Assembly (NCBI GenBank): GCA_001839685.1
Contig: MLAK01001204.1
Coordinates: forward strand, 62,001 to 126,000
Source of the DNA: Tritrichomonas foetus
Taxonomy: Eukaryota; Parabasalia; Tritrichomonadida; Tritrichomonadidae
Direction: 5' to 3'
Length of the DNA: 64,000 nucleotides
The translations under genes were made by a program, and so were the position numbers. The notes below the pieces were generated by a model. The model saw nothing but the letters and a program-made list of their open reading frames with translations, made no database searches and had not been told where the DNA came from. This document shows positions 29,161-36,893 of the stretch, one piece after another. Each line of letters starts with the position of its first letter. Positions within the stretch are counted from its first letter, which is position 1.

Positions 29161-29947
29161 ATTCAAAATATCTTTATACGATGTCTGGAATACACTCACT
29201 TTGAAAGAAAAACTATCACAATACGCAATTCATGCAAATCGAATTTTATTATTTATCGATGATATTGAAATGAAAGATGATTCACTTCTCACTCAATATA
29301 GTATTAATCGAAAAAACACGATTCGAATTGTTCCAAAATTCCGCCATTTCAAAAAATATAATGATCAAATTAGAAAAGCAGATCCTTATTTCTCGTTTCC
29401 TATTCGGACTAAACTTCCTCATCGTTATAAAAGAGTATCTGCAGAAAAAGAAAATCAATTGACACAAAAGTTTTTGAATATGATGATTGATATTGGATTG
29501 AATCCAGTCAAAAGTCGTAAAGCTCTTAAAATTACAAATAATAATCTTGATAAATCTATAGAATTAGTTTTAAACGATAATAAATGCTTATATGGTCATA
29601 AACAAATGCTTACACATCTTAAACGTAAAGCAAAACAAAATAAAGCCAATTCAGATCCTTACTTTAAAAATTATATTGGAACAACTCAAATTCATAATAA
29701 TATTCGAGTGCAGAATATAATTAGTAAATATAAAGCTTCGCAAAATAAAAATTTCTTCCATAACTTTGATGAAATCATAGAAAACAATTACAAGAAGCAA
29801 AGAAACTCTGTTCAGACGATTTACCAAAGACAATATAATATTCAAAGTAAAGAAGCAATTGATGACATCAGTGTATTGCAGATTATGGCGATATGTGGAT
29901 ATACAGAAAATCAAGCCATATCATGTTTGAAGGGTTATAATAAATAA
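29161..29947 (+). pseudogene. UBL-UBA domain protein, 5' end damaged
   Basis: An open frame of 262 codons follows a TGA at 29158-29160. It has no upstream ATG; the first in-frame ATG is at 29270, inside the first domain. The beginning (SLYDVWNTLTLKEKLSQYA, then NRILLFIDDIEMKDDSLLTQYSINRKNTIRIVP) is a ubiquitin-like fold lacking its first strands. A UBA domain follows at about residues 97-140 (LNMMIDIGLNPVKSRKALKI, then NNLDKSIELVL), and a second UBA-like helix set ends the protein (LQIMAICGYTENQAISCLKG). UBL-UBA proteins shuttle ubiquitinated cargo or bind NEDD8. An ATG at 29181 is one frame off and ends after seven codons, so one or two base changes would explain the loss of the start. Either a recent pseudogene or a truncated functional copy. 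Confidence 0.6.
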
Positions 29948-30132
29948 TAGTCATAATCAATCATTTTCATAATCAATTATTTTCATTGAGATTCTCTTAT
30001 TTATAAATTATATTTATTTTATATCCACATATGAAAGATTAACATCAAATATAAATAAAATTTAAATTATTTATTGCTATTTTAATAAACAAATAATTTT
30101 ATACTTACAGAACTGAGCCAAATGAAAATAAA

Positions 30133-31239
30133 TCAAATTTCATCTGTTTTTTCATTTATATTTTTGGTTTGTCGAGTTTTTGATTGATTTGGTTGTTTTA
30201 CAAAAAGACTCATTACATTATATCTTCTTTTAATACTATCAAGAACTTTTTGTGATCCTTGTTTGTTTTTTAAAACATCTTCCATCTTTCCCACATCATT
30301 TTCAAGCTTTTCAAGTCCAAACTTTTGAATCCTTTCAAGCACATTTATATACAAATCAGCATTTTCAATTTCTTTCATTTTTAAAATCGCATCAGAAATT
30401 TCTTGATTCAGATCAAAGTTTTGGCCTCGCATTTTTCTGACCATTCCTTTTACGATTTTTGTTGCAGCTGGAATTGTTCCTGCTCTATTTACCAAATTTC
30501 CGTCAATGTCTCGAAAAGTTCCACATTTTTTATTGACGAAATTTCGAATTTCTTTCAATGTTGGATCTTTTTTCTTAAAATAAATTGGTTTTCCATTTAC
30601 ATAAAGCGCATTTTGGGAAATCGCATGCTTTTCACACAACTCCGGAAATTTCTCACAATTTACCATTCCAAATGAAATATTTTCTTCGACCAAAAAAGCT
30701 TCAGCAAGAATTTTCAATTGATCGTGAAAATAATCAGGCGGCTCATAAAAATAAACAAATGAACAAAATCCATTTTTCGACTTCTCAATTTTTCCTTCAT
30801 CCTGCGATGATCCAGAAATAAACGGGCGAAAAGTAAATGGATTTAAATTTTTGAGTGGACGAGGAGGACGATAAGATTTGCAGAATGTATTTTCTTCAAC
30901 AAAATCAATCAAAGAATCCACTGAAAAATTGCCAAAGTAATGAATTCCAGCTCGTTTGTTAGTCTTATATAATTTGACGGCTGGTGTTCCTATAAGTTCC
31001 TCTTCTGAACATAAATCGTTTTCTAATTGACAGTTAACACCACCAAAAAGTGCATCGTCGAAAAACTGTGAAGCTGCTTCGAAATCAGCTGCCATTTCTT
31101 GACAATGAGCACAGGTAGGAGAAAAAAATTTCACTAATATTGGTTTACTTCCACCTAAATACCTATTTGCATTTTTGCGTGTAATCTCGACGTAGTTTTG
31201 TTCGGCAAAAAGGAAATGAAAAAAGATGAAAAATATCAT
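30133..31239 (-). CDS. Protein disulfide isomerase, PDI-D-like (ER lumen)
   Basis: 368 residues. A short signal peptide (MIFFIFFHFLFA) is followed by a thioredoxin domain at about 15-120 with the redox pair CAHC (C43, C46) and the cis-Pro P86 in GTPAVKLY. A second thioredoxin-like domain at about 150-255 lacks CxxC. A helical domain at about 260-345 (MKEIENADLYINVLERIQKF) resembles the ERp29/PDI-D C-terminal D domain. It should form or isomerise disulfides of secretory proteins in the ER. No KDEL-type retention signal ends the protein (it ends KTDEI), so retention may rely on a partner. The catalytic pair CAHC differs from the usual CGHC. The gene ends with TGA. Confidence 0.88.
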   Translation of the reverse strand: MIFFIFFHFLFAEQNYVEITRKNANRYLGGSKPILVKFFSPTCAHCQEMAADFEAASQFFDDALFGGVNCQLENDLCSEEELIGTPAVKLYKTNKRAGIHYFGNFSVDSLIDFVEENTFCKSYRPPRPLKNLNPFTFRPFISGSSQDEGKIEKSKNGFCSFVYFYEPPDYFHDQLKILAEAFLVEENISFGMVNCEKFPELCEKHAISQNALYVNGKPIYFKKKDPTLKEIRNFVNKKCGTFRDIDGNLVNRAGTIPAATKIVKGMVRKMRGQNFDLNQEISDAILKMKEIENADLYINVLERIQKFGLEKLENDVGKMEDVLKNKQGSQKVLDSIKRRYNVMSLFVKQPNQSKTRQTKNINEKTDEI

Positions 31240-31397
31240 TATAAATTTGGTGAATTATTTTAACGATAACCGATTTTTTACCATAAAATTTTTAAAATGT
31301 TATTTAGTCACAGAATTTGATAAATATTTTGGTCGATCATGATTTCGATTCTTGCGAGATGGCAGCCAAATATTTATTTAAAAAGTTTACACATAAT

Positions 31398-31400
31398 TCA
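31398..31400 (+). promoter_or_regulatory. Candidate initiator TCA upstream of SHQ1
   Basis: AATTCAAAATGG: TCA lies two bases upstream of the ATG. Same arrangement as at 51302-51304. Inferred from the known trichomonad initiator; no transcript data. Confidence 0.3.
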
Positions 31401-31402
31401 AA

Positions 31403-32662
31403 ATGGTCTTAACACCAGAATTTACGATTTCCCAAGATCCGAGCTTTATTTACATCAAAATAAAATGCCCAAATGTCAGAGCTCAAGAAATGGAAATGGA
31501 AATATCAGGAACTGAGTTCCACTTTTTCGCAGATCCGTATTTACTTGTTCTAAATTTCCAACATTGCATTTTAGATAGTCAAAATGGCTCAGCCAAATAC
31601 GATATTGAATCCGGTTATTTCAGTGCCAAATTAGAAAAGGCTGTTGAAGGCGAAGATTTCCCAGAAATTGCGTTATTATCAACTTTGAAGCCCAAGCAAA
31701 AACAAGCGCCATTAATTGAAGTAATTGATCGATCAACAGCTTTAGAATATTCAGATGAAATCGACCCAGATCCAATGAAATATGGATTTAATTTTTGGGC
31801 ATCCAATTTCTTTGAAAATATTGAAGAAACTATTCCCTATATCACAGATATTCCTAATCCAGATAGCACTATTGTTTCCGAGCGCCGTGAACAACGGATT
31901 GAAAAAGAAAATGAAGATTTTGATCCTGACCAAATTTTACTCGATTATCTCAATCCTCAACAATATGACCTTAAGGAATTTGACCTTCTTATGAAAGATT
32001 TTACTCCTGAAGAATCTCAAAAATTGTTAAAAATCCCACGCCAAGAATTTCTTATGTCCAAAAATACTGCAAAAATTTGTTTTCTTTCTATTGCGGATGT
32101 TGTTTATGCTGGAGTTTATGATGTTATAATGTTTGGATTTGATGGATCGTGTGAATCACACTGGACTATTGCGAAAATCAGTGCAACACTTTCTTGGTTT
32201 GATTCATTTGAAAATTCAATGGATTTAATATTAACATCTTTAAGAAGATCACTTTTATATCCAGTTTATAAAAATTATGATTTTGCTAAACTTTGCTGGG
32301 AAAAAACAAGAGAAATGTTCAAAGAGGGAAGAACCCCAATTTTGAAATGTCTCCTTCGAGTCAAACAAATGATCGAAAAAGGGGAACAACGATGGAGATT
32401 AAATCGATTATATATCGATCCGATGATTTCTTGGATACAAGAACTGGATCAATCCGACTATAATAGTTTTACTGATGATCTTGGAAGCGCTGTGGACAAT
32501 TTTCCTCCCAAAAATGGAGTTTGCGAAGAATGGTGTATTGATTTACTAGAAAAATTTGCCGAAAAGAAGAAAAACGAAATTACACAACCAATTGAAGTTC
32601 AAAAGGATATTAATGTGACCAAGCAATACATAGAAGAAGGAAGTAGTGATGATGAATTTTAA
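31403..32662 (+). CDS. SHQ1: SHQ1, H/ACA RNP assembly chaperone
   Basis: 419 residues. Residues 1-100 form the CS/p23-like domain typical of SHQ1, beginning MVLTPEFTISQDPSFIYIKI (SHQ1 proteins start MxTPxFxxxQDxxFL). A linker contains KYGFNFWASNFFENI (126-140), matching the YGF..RxxxF segment that opens the SHQ1-specific domain. The rest of that domain has IADVVYAGVYDVIMFGFDG, TLSWFDSF and SLRRSLLYPVYKNYD, the conserved core. SHQ1 holds Cbf5/dyskerin before it is loaded into H/ACA snoRNPs and telomerase RNP. The C terminus is an acidic tail (EEGSSDDEF). Yeast SHQ1 is about 507 residues, so this is a compact version. Identification very secure from both domains. Confidence 0.95.
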   Translation: MVLTPEFTISQDPSFIYIKIKCPNVRAQEMEMEISGTEFHFFADPYLLVLNFQHCILDSQNGSAKYDIESGYFSAKLEKAVEGEDFPEIALLSTLKPKQKQAPLIEVIDRSTALEYSDEIDPDPMKYGFNFWASNFFENIEETIPYITDIPNPDSTIVSERREQRIEKENEDFDPDQILLDYLNPQQYDLKEFDLLMKDFTPEESQKLLKIPRQEFLMSKNTAKICFLSIADVVYAGVYDVIMFGFDGSCESHWTIAKISATLSWFDSFENSMDLILTSLRRSLLYPVYKNYDFAKLCWEKTREMFKEGRTPILKCLLRVKQMIEKGEQRWRLNRLYIDPMISWIQELDQSDYNSFTDDLGSAVDNFPPKNGVCEEWCIDLLEKFAEKKKNEITQPIEVQKDINVTKQYIEEGSSDDEF

Positions 32663-32941
32663 TTTTGAAAATGATCAATCCTTCTCTTTAGAATTTTTAT
32701 ATGTTTCTAAAATACCATATAAATTAATTTTACTGCATTTGTTTTAAATATCTAGATTATATATTGATTGTTCATTTTGGAAATAACGTTTTCTTAACAT
32801 ATTTGGAATTCATCTCAAGTTCGCTTCGAAAAACAAATTATTTCTAAATAATTAATTTATTTATTTAGTTTGTCACTTTTACGGTAAATATATCGTCACT
32901 TTTTGTTTCATAGTCAAATAAATTAACCATACACATTTCAA

Positions 32942-33286
32942 ATGGATTTATCCCAAAATGAACACATTATTAACTCTCAAATAGGACATTTATATGATAC
33001 CCCAGAGTATCGACAGCTAATATCAAGCTATTATGCACCTTCTATTGCACCTCTTATTAATCACCAAAAAGAAATTTATCAAAATTTTCATCATCATAAA
33101 GAAACATATCAAGAAGATACCGAAAAGTGGTCAATATTATCAAGTAACAATTGTGCAAATAATAAAAACGGCCAATTTTTGGATATTGATAACATTGAAC
33201 ACACTTACGAATCCGTTTTGCAAGATGCTTTGAATGACATTGAAAATAGAATAGAAAATTTAATTAATAATAATAATAATCAATAG
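32942..33286 (+). CDS. Small Asn-rich protein, unknown
   Basis: 114 residues from an ATG preceded by TTTCAA, so the start has the local initiator pattern. The sequence contains a His/Lys/Gln-rich stretch in the middle and a helical C-terminal segment ending in a run of Asn (ENLINNNNNQ). No signal peptide, membrane span or domain is recognised. It lies between SHQ1 (same strand, about 280 bases upstream) and an ARM protein (opposite strand). I think it is real because of its start context and helical pattern. Confidence 0.5.
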   Translation: MDLSQNEHIINSQIGHLYDTPEYRQLISSYYAPSIAPLINHQKEIYQNFHHHKETYQEDTEKWSILSSNNCANNKNGQFLDIDNIEHTYESVLQDALNDIENRIENLINNNNNQ

Positions 33287-33596
33287 CATTATTTATGATA
33301 CACGCCTATAGAATAGAGAATATTGTCAGTAAATTTGTCTTCGGAATAGTTTCTTTTACTTTTAATGTAAAAATTCACTTTTTTTTTAAGAAAAATTTCC
33401 GATCGACTAAATATCTAACATTTAGAAAATTTTCCTTTTCCTTTACTTTTTTCGATTCTCATTGATGAAAAATGTAATAATATTAGTATAAGAATTAGGG
33501 TGAAAATTTCGAGATTATAATAATTTTTATATTCTAAGATAAATCCGACCAGTTGTGATTAAAGCAAGAAAAAAAAATTAAAGTAAAAATATTAAT
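33287..33596. other. Intergenic region between convergent genes
   Basis: About 310 bases between two genes that point toward each other. T-rich and A-rich runs; no RNA or repeat recognised. Confidence 0.5.
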
Positions 33597-35063
33597 TTAT
33601 TCACATAAATTAATTTCAAACATATCAGCAAACGCTTTTGCTTGATCAGCAAGAATACTATCATCACTATTAGAAACTTCCTGTAAAAACTCATATCCAC
33701 CATTGGAGAGAAATTCAGTTAAAATATTTTTAGTATTTGAGTGTTTCATTTCCGAATCAGCCAAAAATAACATTTCATCTAGAATTAAATCTTTAATATC
33801 AATGTCATCTATATCAATAAAATCTAGTATAGAAAGGGTCAAATTATTTTGACTAATAATTATTAAAGATTGAATATCGCATATTTTTGTTAGTCGACAA
33901 AGAGTTTTAAAAAACTGAATTTTTGAATTGAAATCACCATCTTTTATATTTTTCATTAAAAGCATTGCAATTCTGCAATAATCTTCTGGATTTATTAATG
34001 ATGGCTCTTCTTTAATTATCTTTTTTATCAAAATTGCTGTTAAATATGCTACACTTACAATATCACTCCCAAGCAACCTTACATATTCAGATACTTTTTC
34101 TTCAATTAATGAAAAATCTAATTCAGAAACAGAATAAGCAAATCCCAATGCTGGAATTAATATTTTTTCATTATTCGCTTCAGTCATATCAAGTATATCT
34201 TCAACAACATTCTTTTTTATAATTTTTTCTGTTTTTTCATTTGGATTAAAGTGATTAACTATAACATTTTGACTGGAATCTATTTTCCGGTTAAAATATT
34301 CTAAAAAATAAGGTATCTGAACCAAATAATAAAATAATTGAACAACAATTACAATATTAGTTCCTTTTTCCCAATATAAATCTTCGAATAATTTAAATAA
34401 AGATCTAAAATCAATATCTGAGACATCAAATTTAAAGAAATTAATGAAAAGACTACAGATAGGTTTGGTTAGAAAAACATCACTGATTGCAAAATTTAAA
34501 AGACAATCAAGTGGGACAACTTGAATGATTTTATCTCTTAGTTCAACATTAATTGTTGAATAGTTTCCGAGAATTATAGAAGCATCATGAACAAGTTGTA
34601 TATCAGTTGTTGAATTAATAATTTCACTTAATGCTTCAAACAAACCCAAATGATACAAATCTTGTGCATATGACATATTATTTGGATAAGAACATAAGTT
34701 TGTTATTATAGACATTACAATTTCACTAAAATTCATTTTAACTTGTCCTGATGATGTTTCAATTTCATGATTTGTTAATAAATCCAAAAACATCTTTCCA
34801 ACACCTAACGCCATAAACTCTTGGTAATATGGAAATAATATATTTAAAGTTTCTTTCCTTAATATAAGTAAATTCCTTTTTATTTTTTGTATATCGCCAT
34901 TTCGAATGACGCCAACCAACTGTTGAAATGAATAATTTTTAGGTTCTTTTGGTGATTTGTATTTAGAAACCTCCATGCCAAATGTATTTAAACTTTGATA
35001 GATTGTTTTGGAAACATTTTTTAAAAGCTTGTTGCTAAAATATGATTCATCCTTATAAAACAT
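33597..35063 (-). CDS. Armadillo-like helical repeat protein, parabasalid-type, unknown
   Basis: 488 residues, built from Leu/Ile-rich helical pairs (for example IVMSIITNLCSYPNN, LFEALSEIINSTTDIQLVHDA, SIILGNYSTINVELRDKII) with the spacing of ARM repeats. There is no importin-alpha IBB basic tail. It resembles the lineage-specific ARM proteins of trichomonads; another with the same style lies at 49406-50863. A protein-binding scaffold is likely, but the partner is unknown. The stop codon is within TAAA. Confidence 0.6.
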   Translation of the reverse strand: MFYKDESYFSNKLLKNVSKTIYQSLNTFGMEVSKYKSPKEPKNYSFQQLVGVIRNGDIQKIKRNLLILRKETLNILFPYYQEFMALGVGKMFLDLLTNHEIETSSGQVKMNFSEIVMSIITNLCSYPNNMSYAQDLYHLGLFEALSEIINSTTDIQLVHDASIILGNYSTINVELRDKIIQVVPLDCLLNFAISDVFLTKPICSLFINFFKFDVSDIDFRSLFKLFEDLYWEKGTNIVIVVQLFYYLVQIPYFLEYFNRKIDSSQNVIVNHFNPNEKTEKIIKKNVVEDILDMTEANNEKILIPALGFAYSVSELDFSLIEEKVSEYVRLLGSDIVSVAYLTAILIKKIIKEEPSLINPEDYCRIAMLLMKNIKDGDFNSKIQFFKTLCRLTKICDIQSLIIISQNNLTLSILDFIDIDDIDIKDLILDEMLFLADSEMKHSNTKNILTEFLSNGGYEFLQEVSNSDDSILADQAKAFADMFEINLCE

Positions 35064-35325
35064 TGTAAAATAGAGCTGAGACCAAATATGCGTTCAAACC
35101 ATTTAAATAACCGGCCAAATTCTATAGAATTATAAATTATGTAATTATTTGGTCAGGACTTAGAAATGATTTGAACGTATATTTGTCCATGTTCTGATAT
35201 AGAATTCGAATTTTCAAACCGATTTTGGTACACTATAAAATAATAATAAAATGATGACCAGAAAAATCATATTAAATCATATTTTACTTCTAGTATTACA
35301 CTATGAAAACATTTTTTTTTTTCAT

Positions 35326-36672
35326 TTATTGTTTTGGTTGAAAAGATAATTTAAAATCAAATGAGAAATTACCAGCTGGATTTGATTTTTGTCCTTCATG
35401 GTCACTTTTCTTATCAGAATTTTGGTTAAATTGACCTATGCGAAAATTTGGCATAGAAGCAGGAGGATTCATTTTATTTGAAGTTGGATTTGTTGAAACA
35501 GTTGCCCCATTTACTCCCGCAGTCTGACCAAAAAATGACGTCGATGAACCGCCAACTCCACTTGTTCCGAAACCACTCAAACCACCAAGGCCATTTCCAT
35601 TTCCACTAGAGAAGCCACCACTTCCAAACGAACAGGTCGAGTTGCCAAGTCCAAAAGGTGAATTGCTGGTAAATCCACTGCTTCCAGATGAGTTATTTGA
35701 TACAAATGGATTTGAAATTGCTGCTTTTTTATCGTCTGTCTTTTTAGTTTCTTGTTCGGGCTTTGTATTTTGTTGGAAATTACCTCCTAATTCAAATGTT
35801 TTTGGCTGACTAGTTGTTTGCTGTTGAGCAAAAGGTGATAGACCTGGTGCTCGATTCGAAGAGAAATCATTTGGATTATTGTAAGAGTTAAATAAATTTG
35901 GCGGAGAAGAATTAGGCTTAGTAGAATTGAATGGTGTAGAATTGGACTGAGTAGAGTTGAATGGAGAAGAGCTAAGTGGAGTAGAGTTGAATGGTGTAGA
36001 GTTAAGTGGAGTAGAATTGAATGGTGTAGAGTTGAGTGATGAACTCGTTCTTGATAAGTCGCCTGCCTTCGGGTTTGAAGTTGTTTGATTCATTTTAGAA
36101 CCTGGCAATGTATTAAGCGGAACAAATGGATTTAGTGATGGACTTGGCAAAGCATAACTTGGCTCGAGTGGTTTAGAAATTTCATTAATTTCAGGAGGCG
36201 GTGGAAATGAAGGATTGGACCCTGTGACAGGTTTTGTTTGCTTCTTGATCAAAAATGAATTGGCCTGCTTTGGTTTGTTTTTTTGAGAAATCTTTTCATT
36301 GATTTTCGACATTCGCCTTTTCATATCTTCTTCTTGCTGGCTTAGTATTGATTCATATGATGATAAATATTGTGCTTTTTCTGCTATTGTATTTGCAAGC
36401 TTTGTAATTTGTGATTCTTTGGAATTTTCATCGTTTTGATTATTTAAATATTTGCTGAGGCTTTCTTGAATTTTTTTGAGCGTAGACTGGTAGGAATAAA
36501 TGTCGTCTTCATGATTTCCATGAACTGAAAAGGATATTGGGGAGTTGTCGATTTGTAAATTAGAATTAATCGCGATTTGCTTCGATTTCAAATAATCTAA
36601 ATGGCTCAATCCCTGTGAAAATTCATGATTATTTGACCCTTGATTGGTATTAAAAAGAACAAAATCTTCCAT
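35326..36672 (-). CDS. Low-complexity FG/NPF protein, candidate nucleoporin
   Basis: 448 residues. After an N-terminal segment there is a coiled coil (about 55-135), a Pro-rich linker (150-190), a tandem repeat of the ten-residue unit NSTPFNSTPL and variants (about 213-255), then a Gly/Ser-rich region with FG dipeptides at 340, 349, 368 and 381. The C terminus is again Phe-spaced (GNFSFDFKLSF). A coiled coil plus FG-rich disorder suggests a nucleoporin of the Nup62/Nup58 kind. Two NPF motifs (181-183, 321-323) also allow an endocytic adaptor that binds EH domains. TTTCATAATGG precedes the start. The FG count is low for a barrier nucleoporin. Function is uncertain; the frame is clearly real. 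Confidence 0.6.
   Translation of the reverse strand: MEDFVLFNTNQGSNNHEFSQGLSHLDYLKSKQIAINSNLQIDNSPISFSVHGNHEDDIYSYQSTLKKIQESLSKYLNNQNDENSKESQITKLANTIAEKAQYLSSYESILSQQEEDMKRRMSKINEKISQKNKPKQANSFLIKKQTKPVTGSNPSFPPPPEINEISKPLEPSYALPSPSLNPFVPLNTLPGSKMNQTTSNPKAGDLSRTSSSLNSTPFNSTPLNSTPFNSTPLSSSPFNSTQSNSTPFNSTKPNSSPPNLFNSYNNPNDFSSNRAPGLSPFAQQQTTSQPKTFELGGNFQQNTKPEQETKKTDDKKAAISNPFVSNNSSGSSGFTSNSPFGLGNSTCSFGSGGFSSGNGNGLGGLSGFGTSGVGGSSTSFFGQTAGVNGATVSTNPTSNKMNPPASMPNFRIGQFNQNSDKKSDHEGQKSNPAGNFSFDFKLSFQPKQ
35908..36036. repeat. Tandem 30-base coding repeat in the candidate nucleoporin
   Basis: Imperfect repeats encoding NSTPFNSTPL with substitutions (SSSPFNS, SNSTPFNS, PNSSPP). They lie in frame, so copy number can change without a frameshift. 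Confidence 0.7.
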
Positions 36673-36893
36673 TATGAAATATAGTCAAGAAACTCCGACC
36701 AATTAAATTCATAAAAAGTTATCCTAATTGGTAAACAAAAATTTGTTTAACTAAACTTCTTTCAACAAAATAAGTAAAAATACCAAATTGTTGAAAGTAG
36801 TTTATATATTTTTTCTTGGTTATTTTTTCTAATACCGCGTATTGCCAAGAAAACAAATTCAAAAAAGATGTGATAAAATCATATATTATTTAT

